From positions 434,001-498,000 of the forward strand of contig JASKOT010000006.1 in assembly GCA_032158125.1 (NCBI GenBank): a stretch of DNA of 64,000 bases. The letters run 5' to 3'. Below, one piece after another: positions 35,875-47,439 of this stretch; the first letter of the stretch is position 1, and each line of letters opens with the position of its first letter. Source of the stretch: Papiliotrema nemorosa. Lineage: Eukaryota; Basidiomycota; Tremellomycetes; Tremellales; Rhynchogastremaceae. The notes under the pieces were generated by a model. The model searched no databases. It had not been told where the DNA came from and saw nothing but the letters and a program-made list of their open reading frames with translations. The translations under genes were made by a program, and so were the position numbers.

Positions 35875-37288
35875 ATGCCGGCTCATACTGCTTCGAGCTA
35901 TGCCAGCGCAGTCTCGGGTCGTACCCAGACTTCGAGTGGATCGCATTCCCACAAGTCGAGCAAGGTCGCCGATAAGAAAGTCTTAGAGTGAGCGCGCGTT
36001 AGCCATTCAAATAGAAAAGCTCATGGCTAGAGGTCTTCCCTCAAATGATAGCAAGAACTACTATGATCCCGTTTCACCCTCCTCTACCGATTCCTCCGAT
36101 GAAGAGCCATCTCCAGTTCTTACTACCAATTCGGGCAACAAGCTACACCCCGCCGCTCGAATGATACGACGTGGCAAGATGACGGCATGGTCGCCAGCTT
36201 ATGAACAACACAAATCCGATCAGCGGATCAGGAGTAGGCTGCGATTATGTATGGAGCAGTTTCTCCCGGATGCAGCAAAAGAGGTCGGGACTCTTCCTCC
36301 GCCAAACGTCGTTAAAATGGAAGCGAAGCGCGCGGATCGGAAACGCAAGCGAGAAGAGGAGGCGATATATGTTCTACCTCATCTCCGTAGTCCCAGTCCA
36401 CCCATGTCGACGGCGGACCTGGCGCCAATGATGACGCTTCCCAAGACATATGTCGATATCATGATCAGTCCGGCTATGCGACACTCTTTGGCGGACGACA
36501 CGGTCGAACAAGGTCTGCAAAGGACTGCGTCGGAACTCCTCGAAGGCGAGAAAGGTTTAATGCAAGCGCTGGGGAGACTGCGGGAGGTGCTACGAGTCCG
36601 AGAAAGGGACGTACCGGAAGGCAATCAGTTGGCGCCGCCATCCGAGTCCAAGCTCAATGGCGACCATCACATCGTCGGTCTGCAAGGGGCGAATGGAGAC
36701 AATTCGCAGCCGGCCGCCAATGGAGCTCTTTCCTCTCGACCAGCTTCAACTGAACCCGGGCCATCTACACCCATGTCTGGTACGACATCCATTGGCGGAC
36801 GGAAAGACGGGAAAATCCTACCTCTACCTCATATCTCCGATGTTGACAATCTATGGCGAGTCACTCAAGAGCTCTTGCAGGGTCAACCTCAACCTACTGT
36901 TAGCTTTCAAGCGACAGAACCGGGAGCTGCGGATCCGCCAACCGAGCCAGAACCTATTCCTACCCCAGTGCAACGGCTGTTCACTATTCCGGGGGGCTTG
37001 ACCATCAAAGCTGTCCCGAGTCCCAGTCATCCCGGTCTTCGACTCCCCGTCAACCACGTCTCACGTCCCCATACAGTGAAATACAACCTCGACATGACGG
37101 CTCAGACGAGAGCAGTGGACGACGCGTTAGAGAGGATCTCAGAGTTGCTGGCGGACTGCACAGAGTACAAGCAGAGACTAGAAGAGGCTAGAGACAGAGT
37201 CGCGGATGTCTCTCGAGCGAGAAAGAAAGTCTGGGCGGTGGTCAAGGAACGAGCGGCAAGAGAGCTTGATCGGGATGGCAAGGTTTAA
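35875..37288 (+). CDS. RXT2-like putative histone-deacetylase complex subunit
   Basis: Two exons joined at about 35989-36015 give MPAHTASSYASAVSGRTQTS..., then VLEKLMARGLPSNDSK. The first third has a stretch GNKLHPAARMIRRGKMTAWS and, around residue 190, SPAMRHSLADDTVEQGLQRT then ELLEGEKGLMQALGRLREVL, which resembles the RXT2 N-terminal domain (short basic motif, then a helical 'RE..L...K.LL' hairpin). RXT2 belongs to the RPD3L deacetylase complex. The C-terminus is a coiled coil (ALERISELLADCTEYKQRLE). The intron of 27 nt is inferred from frame. The family assignment is tentative. Confidence 0.5.
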
Positions 37289-37634
37289 AAGTAAAAGGGT
37301 TGTGTCTTCAGATCTACAAAGTTGTATCGTACCGTTATTTGTATGGCAGATATCATTGAAAGAAATGTATCACACCAATCTCGCGCAAGATATCGCCTAT
37401 GGCTAGGTGTTGATTCGAATGCCTAGGTCGTCATAGAGTGACTCACCGCTGCCTGAACCGAGGTTATCTGACCGAGCTGATTTCGGAAACACACCGATGA
37501 TGGGTGATCATTCCGGTTTGCTCGGTGCCCAGCCTTGAGACGCTTGGCTGCTAGTCATCGATTCCTGCTTGAGACTTTTCGTTGTATGTATCGCTAGCAT
37601 GACTTGACTTCCATCTTTGTAGCATCATCAAGCT

Positions 37635-40600
37635 ATGGGCTCATTCTCTGCGCAATTCTGCGCACTGTGCAGAAAAAACTGGCAAGTCGTCGACAAAGCT
37701 ATCCCGATCGCCGAACCGATCGCTGACTTTGGTCCAGGATAATCTTATGGAGGCACAAGTGGATCAACATATTACGATGTATAATTCTACCCATTGCCTA
37801 TGCTGCGTTCTTCGCGAAGGCTCAGGTGCGCAAAGCGCTGTATGGAAGATGAGAGCTAATGCCGTAGGACTTTTTCACTACCCGAGCAGTGGTTGGTATC
37901 TCCATCTATCTCTTGTCCACATGGCTGAAACTATAGCTTGGGACAGGACACATATCGTCTATACTCCGTCTCCCGTCAGATCTCGGCGGCTACAAGCTCT
38001 TATGGGCGCCTCCAGGCAATGTCAATTCCAGTACGACCAGCTTTGTGGATACCCTCATGGATAGGGTGCTGGATGGAGTAAACGGCGATATAGTCAAGGT
38101 GGAAAGTAATGCGGAGATCGAGAGAGCTTGTCCTACCAACTTCAATTTGAGAAGTGAATGCTTCGCAGCGGTGGTCTTCGATGAGGTCGATCCTGCCTCG
38201 CAAGCCCTCGTGAGTATTTCCGAATGGGTTGACATCGTACTTATGATAGAGCTACACCTTGAGGGGAGATTTCGGCCTGGCAAGGGTCGATGTGGATAAC
38301 CCGAGGCAGGACGATGTGCAGACGAGGTACCTCCCTCTACAGTGGGCCATCGAGAGCGTAAGTCGAGCCTTTGGGGTCTTTGTCGCTAGACACGTCGATA
38401 CAGTTTTTGACGGCAGAACTTTATCGAGTTGGCAACGGGCACTGCACCGCCCGAACCGCTCAACTGGGAGTACACAACTCAGACGCAAGAAGAACGCAGT
38501 GAGAGCGACAGATTGTGTAGGTCCCCGACCCTTGCAATAATCTGGCTTTGTGCTGAAGTACACAGCCTATCTCAGGGGGATCCGGTCTCTTATCGTCTTG
38601 GCGCACTTTTTGGTATTCCTTGGAGTGGTATACCAGCTTCCGGGTAGCATGACATCCGAAAGAGCATCTTCCCTAACAGCTCATTTAGACGCTATGGGCT
38701 GTCGCAAATCCGCCAGAGTCATGTGGGTCAGATATGTCTACCTAGGCTAACAACCAGATCGTGGCATCTCAGTATCAGCTCGGCATACTTTATCGCTTGG
38801 GTCGTCGTCGCTGTCATCTTTCACGAATTCATCTACAAGCGTACCAACGCCGGTCTACTAATCGTACTCTATGTCATCACTGGTCTCAGTCTCGCCAGCT
38901 GGACGCACCTCGTTGCTGTGCCGTTCGCCAATGCCCCTACTCTTGCGGCGATATCAGGTTCGGTCGATTTCAGTAAACAGAGTGCTGACGATCAGCAACA
39001 TTTTTCGCCATCATCCTCGCCATTGTTGCTCTGATAGCTCCTAGTGGTGCAGGAATACAGATCATCCTAACGCTCATCTTCCCACCGATGTTCTATACCT
39101 TCTTCACCAAAGGTCTTGCTGCCTGGGAGAATATTCCTGCCCATCCTGACATCTTGAAGAGAAGCCCAAAAGGAGACGCGCCCATTCTGGGATTGATGAT
39201 AGTAGCAATAGTAAGTAAAGACTCCTTCCGAGCTAACTTCAGATTGACATTTTCCTCTTCCCCTTGATCGCCACATGGCTAGAGTCGAAAGCATATGGCG
39301 TTCGACCACCAGACTATATCGGCTGGTTCCGACGTACGATATTGCGAAGACGGTCCTCAGAGACACGAGAAGTGACCAATGGTGCAGCAGTAGAAATCGA
39401 TCATATCCGAAAAGAGTATTCTACCAAAGCTTTGGGTGTATTCGGAAGGAGCAAACCGGTCGTCGCGATTGAAAACTTGTCATTTTCCATACCAAAAGGC
39501 GAGATCTTCTGCCTATTAGGCCGGAATGGAGCGGCAAAGTCGACCACTTTGTCCGCCATAGCTCGCCTTCTCTCGATAACGAGCGGAAGGATCCGGTACG
39601 CGGACGATCAGCACATAGGCATAGCATCCCAGAAGGATGTTCTGTGGGACGAGTTGACCTGTCTTCAGGTAAGTTCGGCGTCGATTTGCACTGTGATGTT
39701 CACGTCCAGCACATCCGCCTATGGCGAGCCATCAAGAATACACCAGAACATCTGCAGGAAGAGGCCGACACCGAGTTGCTGGCTCGGTGCGACCTGGCTC
39801 CGAAAGTCTCGTTTCTCTCCAAAAACCTCTCCGGCGGTCAGAAGCGAAAATTGCAGCTGGCTTGCGCATTGGCGGGGGGTTCAAATCTGCTACTTCTGGA
39901 CGAAATCAGCTCGGGCCTTGATCCATTGAGTCGAAGAGCTATTTGGAAGCTCATCACTGCCAATCGAGGTCGAACAACGATAGTGTTGACCACCCACTGT
40001 GAGTGATCCTCGAGACGGGCGGAACAATCGCTGATACCTTAGTCCTCGATGAAGCCGACTATTTGGGCGATCAGGTCGCGATTCTGCAAGCTCCAGGGAA
40101 GTTGCTCGCGTTGGACAGCCCGGTCGCCTTGAAGCACCGTCTCGGCAAGGGGTTCTCAATCACTTTGGATAAGACTGCAGCCACTTCGTCGGGGCTCGTA
40201 CACATCCAGCGAGATCATCCTGACTTTATCGTCCGGGAGGTTCGTGGAAAGTATCACTTCTCTACGGGTTCTGCGGATATCAGTGTCGTCAGACAGCTCG
40301 TGGAATCAATCAGACGCAACTCGCGGGGAACACCGTTCAAATATCAGGTTAACAGCGCTACATTGGAACAGGTCTTCTTAGACATCAACGCTCTACCGGA
40401 AGATCAGGAATCTCCAACATCGACATTGGCTGTGGCAGATGCACCGATAGATCCAATGTCGTCTGGTTTCGTGGCGCCTCAGCCCAGCGAAAAGGATTTG
40501 GAACAAGTTAATGATGCCAGTTCCGAGTCGCATCTCAACCTTACTCCTGGACGCAAGCCTGCATGGACTGGGATATTTATGGATACATGGACCATTGTAC

Positions 40601-43159
40601 AGAAACGGTTCATCATATTGCGTCGATCGTGGCTTTTACCTGTTGTCGCTATCATCATGGTCATCTGTGCGACCTGTATCCCCTTGTTCTTCCTAGGCGA
40701 CCGAGAACAGACTTGCGCCCTCATCACCAACGCTCGGCAGGTCCAGACTTTGACATTTCCAAGGAGTCTCTACCCATTCGTCTACCCGCCGCTACTCGTC
40801 GCCCCGGAAGATGCGTTGGGCGGATACAGCTTCTTGTTTGGCGATGTTGTCCAAAGTCTACCCAACAATCAGACGTTCGTGGATACAATACGCAATAATC
40901 CTTCCGCGTATTCATTCGGAGGGATCTCGCTCGACCCGGATACGGCCGGGCAATCGCTGTTCGCTTGGGAGGGGAGTGCTGTGCTCAACAAAGGTCTCTC
41001 CGCTTTGAACCTGATGAGCAATGCGTTGCTCAACCGTATATCAACAGTGGGCTCGACCAATATTCAAGACGCATTTAGGATCAACCTAGACTTTCAATTC
41101 CTACCCTCTCCGAGTTTCCTCAGCACCGCTCAAGCTATGAAGTGGATCGCCTTTTTGTGAGTCGATCGAAATATCGGATGCAACGTGCTGAGGCCAGCGG
41201 TCTGGGAGTAGCAGTATGGCCTGCTTTCGCTGTCATCTACCCCACTCTTGAACGGGCTACAAACGTCCGAGCCAATCAGTATAGCAACGGAGCGACGCCT
41301 GTCTCGCTGTGGCTTGGGCATCTATGCTTTGAGATGCCCGCGATCCTGGTTGCATCGGCAATCATCACTGCGCTCTTCTTCACTTTGACACAGCAATTCG
41401 CAGGTCCAGGATACATGTTCATCTGTTTCGTTTTATATGGAATCGCGTCAACCTTGTACGCCTACATGTTCGCCTTGTTTCTCAACTCTCCATTGGCCGC
41501 GTGGGCTTTGGTCGCTGGCATCAACGTCATTTTGTTCCTCCTATACCTGTCAGTCGATGGTGACGTATTTTGTGCATGCTAATGACAGCGCCGCATACCT
41601 TCTGATCCTGACCTATGATCGCAGCTCCTCAGCTGCGCAGCATATGACAATCAGTCATTTCACCATCGCCATCATTAGTCCAGTTCCGAACATCAGTGTG
41701 TCCTCTCTTCCCTTGCTCTCCACGAAGTATTGACATACCAGTTCGAGCGGGTCTTGTGTCGATCAACCTGTTCGGGCTGCTCTGCGATGGTCTCGGAAAT
41801 TACTCTTCCTCGCCTCTCTCCGCCATCACCAGATTTGGTGGCCCAATCACCTATCTCGTTATACAGGCTGTGTTCGCTTTCGCAGTGCTAGTCTACGTCG
41901 ACTCGGGCAGTCCTATCCCTGCATTCCTCCGAAGGAAGCATAGGAATAGAAACTCCGCGGACATGTCTGAAGAATCGAGCGACGTCACGGACGAGCGGGA
42001 AAGAGTCAAAGATGAAAACACAGGCGAAGAGCTGATAGTGCGCCGTTTGCGAAAAAAGTATTCCGGCGCAGATGCCTTTGCAGTGAACGATGTGAGCTTT
42101 GGAGTTTCGTCTGGTCAAACCTTCGCTCTGGTATGTTCTCCTTCATTGATTGGGGTGTTAAAGCTGATGGAGGGAAGATCGGACCCAATGGTGCTGGAAA
42201 AAGCACCACTCTGGCCTGCATCCGAGGCGTAGAGGTACCCACCAGCGGTGATATCTCGGTCTATGGTCATTCAATTGTCAAGGCTCGAAATGCCGCGTGA
42301 GTCACTGCAGCTTCCGGAATGTTCACGCTGACGTTCAGGCGATCGAATTTGGGTGTATGCCCTCAGTTCAATGCCATAGACACAAAGCTCACCGTATACC
42401 AACATCTTTGGCTATATGGTAGACTCAAAGGGGTACCGAGTGGACCTCTCAAACAGGACATTCATGCGCTTCTCTCATTCGCTGGACTACTGCCCAAGGC
42501 GGATCAGCTGGCTACCAGTTTGTCGGGTGGCAACCAGAGGAAATTATCGCTCGCGATGGCTCTCGTCGGCGATCGGCCAGTTGTGCTCATCGACGAGTTC
42601 TCAAGCGGTGTCGATCCGTTTTCAAAGCGAGAAGCCTGGACAACGGTGAGCTGACCCTTTCGACCCGCTCGTCACTACTAACACGTCTTCAGCTGGCGGG
42701 TTTGACAAGGAACCGAGCTGTAGTCATGACGACGCATAGCATGGAAGAAGTCGACGCACTAGCTTCTCGTGTAGGCATCATCGCCAGTCGGATGTTGGCG
42801 GTTGGTACGCCAGGAAGTCTGAAAGATCGGTTCGCGACATACGAGATTCATCTCCAGGCCGAAGCTGTGGACTATGTCGTGGACAGGTTGCGTCAACATG
42901 ATTTTGACGCGAAAGCCAGTAAGGATACATCGACGAGAATATCAGTGCCGAAAGTCACCGAGATGGAACTGCCGGGCTTACTGCGCGTGATGGAAGTGGC
43001 GAAGAAGGATATGGATGCAGTGGAAATGACCCTGCACGAGTGAGTGCTTTGGATCGGGAAGAGTCACTCACCTTCAGAGCTTCGACAGAGACAGCGTTTC
43101 TAGACATTGTGAGGCAACATAATGTTCAAGAGGAGGAAAGTCGGCAACTCAGCTTCTAG
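37635..43159 (+). CDS. ABCA-type full ABC transporter
   Basis: This is a two-domain ABC transporter with TMD1-NBD1-TMD2-NBD2 order, the subfamily A layout that handles lipids. TMD1 starts [16 protein letters not shown] and spans about 37.6-39.3 kb with a large external loop. NBD1 has GRNGAAKST in place of the canonical GxxGxGKS, signature [10 protein letters not shown], Walker [13 protein letters not shown] and VLTTH. TMD2 lies at about 40.6-41.9 kb. NBD2 has a canonical [45 protein letters not shown] and [16 protein letters not shown]. The gene has at least twelve introns, the first with a GC donor. The end is [16 protein letters not shown] did not solve all TMD exon borders. Confidence 0.85.
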
Positions 43160-43200
43160 AGCAAACAAGAAGCAAATGTGCTATAGATGTTCGCGCTGCT

Positions 43201-43838
43201 CTATATGCATATTGCTGCTTTGCGATAGATTTCTCGGCATCTACTGCACCAAGGTACACCTACAGTATAGCACCTCATTGGTGAGTCAATTTCCCTTTCG
43301 CTTTCGTCAAGGTAGTATCTGATGATCAGCTCTTCGCTTTGATGACTGCTGATGTACTCAGACGCACAGCCTTTTGTCCGCTCCAGATACAACTCGGTTG
43401 CCAGCTGACTCGCGACTTTCCCTATCTGCTCTAATTCCCCGTCCTCTGCAGTGGAAAGGGTCCGCCGGAGATCCTCTCTCACATTAATGGCGTGATAACC
43501 TCCATTGCGCCACAGAGGCGAATCCCCCGAGGGCGCGAACGCGATGCCGATCGATGCACCTTTCAACTTTTTGAGCGTGGTCTTTCGGCTTTCTTTGTTG
43601 ACCTGAAGTTGGAGGTTGACTGCTTGAGGCTCGAAGGAGATAGCGGGCTGCCTCGATCAGCTCTTCGCCTATCTCCTGGCCTTACCCCTTGAAAGTCCAA
43701 TCTGAAGTTTTTATCTTTGAGCAGAGTCTTCGAAGTCGCGCCTCCAGCCTTCATGAGTACCTCAGTGGTGATTTGGTCGATAAAATCATCGATAACCCTC
43801 ATCAGCCTCGCACTGATAGGGTCAACAGCCGACGACAT
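43201..43838 (-). CDS. Hypothetical protein, tentative two-exon model
   Basis: From the ATG at 43838 the frame reads MSSAVDPISARLMRVIDDFI, DQITTEVLMKAGG and KDKNFRLDFQG, then a presumed 34-nt intron (about 43651-43684). It continues in another frame as QPAISFEPQAVNLQLQVNKE, IGIAFAPSGDSPLWRNGGYH, AINVREDLRRTL and ATELYLERTKG to a stop at 43201. Both halves look protein-like, but the junction and the last 40 residues (Cys-rich, low similarity to coding) are doubtful. I recognise no family. It is head-to-head with the kinase at 44160. Confidence 0.35.
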
Positions 43839-44159
43839 GTCAGCAGTCGAATCCGAAAGTTCTGGAGTATTGCTGAGTTGCTGTAGTTTGTGCAGAGAGG
43901 TAGCTGTGCATCTTGCATCGACCTTGCTCTTCCTCTTTTCGAGTCGCGACAAGTGAGACGAATGAACGGTCAAAGTGAAACATACGCTGGTCCTGTTGCA
44001 CAGGGGACCAGAGCAGCTCGCCACCTCGCGACTTCGGTACCGATTGGGATCGAGTCGATCGACCTGGCTTTATTTCACGACTGGATTCGCGATCACGACA
44101 CCAATCGACTGGCTACTGATACTCTCCATTATTCACCTCGTCTTACGCGCACAAGTGCA

Positions 44160-45521
44160 ATGTCTGCATACGGAGTGCAGTGGAAACGTGAAGGGCTCAT
44201 TCCGACACCGACCCCTGAATGGACTGTCGAGCCCGAAACTGACATCATCCGCGATGTGGTACAACGATATCTCCCTCGTGATACTGCTATCACAGACGTT
44301 ATGCTTTATGGGCAGGGAGGTCTCAACAAAGTCTACAAGATCTCTACGACCAATCTGTCCTACGCCTTGCGCGTTTCTCTCCCTTTGTCAGTCCCAGATA
44401 AGGTGGAGAGTGAGGTCGCAACGATGACTTTCCTTGCTAAAAATGTAAGTAGTGATCGATCAGAGTCCACAATCGGTCTTGATTTTTAGATCTCTACCCC
44501 GATTCCCAAGGTCTTTGCCTATGAAGCTACTTCGGCAAACGATATTCGGTTCCCCTGGATTCTGATGGCCTTTCTCGATGCAAACCCTGTTCACCAAGTC
44601 TGGCTCTCTCTCTCTCCCGACCAAAAGTCCCACTTCACCCTGCAGCTAGCAAAGTTCACCGCCGAACTCAACAAGTGTAGATTCAAAGGAATCGGAGCCT
44701 TACGAAATTTTTCGAGGACCGACGAAGCCCCCGAACTTGGCAAATTCCTGTCTCTGGAACGCGCTTACACCAAAATCGAAAGCGCTTGTCGGCCCTTCAG
44801 GAACAGTCATGAATGGCTTTCTACGAGCTTGAGCGATATCCTCAAATTCTACGGGAATAACCCGTTTGATACGTTTGATCCACTGGAATTCGAGGATGAG
44901 GACGATCTCCTTTACGCCCGTCGGATCGCCCAGAAGACCATCAAGTTTGTACCGAAGCTTCTCGAGGTTATCGACCAGCTGTTTGTCAGGGGAACCATTG
45001 AAGAGACTGTTCTGTCAACACATGATTTGCACCCCGGCAACATAATGGTCGACGAAACAGGGACTATCGTGGGGATCATCGATTGGGAATTTGTCAACAC
45101 CAAACCTCTCTGGTCCGCCTGTCAGCCTCCTCGACTTCTCAGAGACGAGTCGCAGAGGCACAGACCTGAACCGATGGATGAAGACGGTCCAAATCTTTCT
45201 TACGACCAAGAGATGATGTCCTGGGAAATGTACAAGCGGTACCGCACAGAGTTCCTCGACACCATGGCAAAGCTTGATCCGGCATGGTCAGCCATCTTCG
45301 ATGCAGCGCAGGCTGAGAGAGAGATTGAGGAGACTTTCGAACAGATGGATATCGGATTTTCAGGTGGGGCGGACGATCGGGAATGGATCGAGGGGTTGAA
45401 GGAAACCCTCAAGACTCGAGGACCACTGGACCCTCTCAGACCGGTTCCCATCGAAGACTATGAGAGTCGATATCACAATCCTTGGAATGAGGTACAGACA
45501 CCACCAGAAGATTTGAGGTGA
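44160..45521 (+). CDS. APH-family phosphotransferase
   Basis: This is a small-molecule kinase of the aminoglycoside-phosphotransferase/choline-kinase fold, a family strongly expanded in fungi. Exons 44160-44444 and about 44490-45521. Motifs: glycine-rich GQGGLNKVYKIS, ALRVSLP (Lys-equivalent region), catalytic loop HDLHPGNIMVD (Brenner HxDxxxxN-like) and metal-binding IVGIIDWEF. The C-terminus ends HNPWNEVQTPPEDLR. No bacterial resistance role is implied; the substrate cannot be read from sequence. Confidence 0.8.
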
Positions 45522-46116
45522 ATGGCACCGTCCTATGCATTGAGCTTCCCATCAATCCGGCTACCAGGTGTAGTATTAGCGTTTACTAGCTCAGATGGCT
45601 GTCAGTCCATTATCAAGAGAATCCGAGTGTCATGGCACAAGGATCACTAGCAGAGACGAATCTTACAGAGATCCCGCACTCGAGTGAAAGGTCTTTTGTC
45701 GAACAACACTCGCTCAATGTCTCCATCGCGCTTCAAAAGTGGTCTACCGAAGTCACAGTCAATCATGACCCCGTCGAGCCGTATCGCCTGTCTCATCCGG
45801 GTACCACATTCAATAAGGTGGAGATCCGACGCCACAGCTGCGGCAATAGGGAATGATGAGGTGATATTACGTAATAAGACCAGATACCGCGGGGGTCGTG
45901 GGTATGCGGGGTTTGTGGGGGAAATCAGAGGGGTGGTCTTGTGATCATCCACCCCCTCTCCGAGCAGGGCATATATAGTCCAGAACCCCCCCCCCCCCCC
46001 ATCCCCCCCATCCCCTTCCTCACTCCCACATCATTTCATCTCATCCAACAGCGACAAGCAGTCTTCCACGCACGTCTATCACAGTCCAACTCAGAACAAA
46101 GTGATCATCAGGCAAG
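45522..46116 (+). promoter_or_regulatory. Strong-type promoter: TATA, poly-C and CT block
   Basis: Upstream of the STF2-like gene are a TATA-like atatata (about 45970-45977), a run of 15 C residues at 45986-46000, and a CT-rich tract to about 46050 followed by an A-rich leader before the ATG at 46117. CT-rich blocks near the start site mark highly expressed fungal genes. A 101-codon frame on the minus strand at 45647-45952 looks fortuitous. Confidence 0.5.
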
Positions 46117-47155
46117 ATGACAAGAACCGAGGTGAGTATCATACGCGCTGGTTGACCTGCTGCGCTGGTGGTCCATCTCGCGTCAGCGCTGACCTCGTCT
46201 TTCCGCTCCCCCCTCCAACCGTACCATTGGTCTGACCTGTTTCGCTCGCCTCATGCTCTGTTCAATTCACGAATCCTTGTCCCTATGCAACCTTGTGATC
46301 GACTCCCAACTCTTGTGGTTACTGCACCCCGGCTACACCATAATCGGATATACCTGAAACCCCTAATCCTCCTTCTATGAATACTCGCTCCAATGTTGTC
46401 AGCGAAACCAATACCCTGCCGCGATGCTCAAGGACCGCCGATCCCGTTCGGGTCTCACCAACCAGTCGGAGACTCAACGAAAGAATGGGGCCGGCGCTCA
46501 TAATTGGGGTTCTTACGAACAAGAAGGTGAACTCGAAGCAGCTGCCACTCGAGACGCCGAGCAGGAGCAGGACGACGTGTTTGACATGGAGGGTGATCTC
46601 CAAACCAACCAGAATGCCAATGACAACGAAAATGGTCACGAAGGTGGATACAAGGTCGGTCCGCTCGGTCGACTTCCCAAAGCTGCCGACGGAGAGGCGT
46701 TGGAGGGCCAGGGAGGCAACGTGGAACGAGATGTCATCGCGACCTCGCCTTCAGACTCGATGTCATCCATTGATTCTGTCGCTGGGGGCAAGGGTGGCAG
46801 ACGAATGAGCAATGTCTCGGATGAAGAGCGAGAACGAGCCAGACTATACCGAGAGAACGTCAAGCACAAGGGTGGTAAGTTGGTTTGTGAATCAAGAAGA
46901 GGGATACTTATGCTCAGCGGTTGATCTCGCCCACATTGCCAAGACCTCTTATGGAATCGCCCAGTCGCCTCCCTCGGGCGGGTTCATGGGTACCAGCCCC
47001 ACTCAGACCAAGAATGCTTTTGCTGTAAGTACAGATATCCAAGTGGCGAGACGAGTCGGAGAGGCTTATGGGGACAGATGAAGCAGTGAACAATGACGTA
47101 GAAACGACCACTCGACGGCGCAACAGATACGATAAACGGAGTTGTGAGATTTTGA
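46117..47155 (+). CDS. STF2/TMA10-like (HABP4/PAI-RBP1 domain) protein
   Basis: STF2/TMA10-type fungal proteins are abundant small proteins linked to ATPase stabilisation, translation and desiccation tolerance. The first exon codes only MTRTE; after an intron of about 270 nt the protein continues RNQYPAAMLKDRRSRSGLTN, then KNGAGAHNWGSYEQEGELEA, the family core. The centre is acidic and Gln/Asn-rich (QEQDDVFDMEGD). A second block SDEERERARLYRENVKHKG joins across an intron to AVDLAHIAKTSYGIAQSPPS. The last exon is KRPLDGATDTINGVVRF. A long first intron and the promoter fit high expression. Confidence 0.7.
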
Positions 47156-47439
47156 CAATGTAAGAATAAAATGCAGAAAACAGGAAGATGGAGAATTTAT
47201 CATTGTGCATAGTGTAAAGGAGAAAATCGAAATGTAAATCAAAGAGAAATCAAATTTGTGCTTTCAATGCTGCTTGAATGCAAATCATGTATCGCAATGG
47301 TCTGGCGCCCTCACGCGCAAATTGCTTTCATGAGGGTGTCAAATGGACCAAGATGCACCGTCTCATACAATGTACGCAGAACTGAATACCGTACAAAGCG
47401 CTATAATACAGTAGATCCCCAATCCTGCCTCTCCTCTCT

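Noticed and set aside
45647..45952. 101-codon frame on the minus strand before the STF2-like gene
   Set aside because: It runs through the promoter region and matches no family; likely chance.
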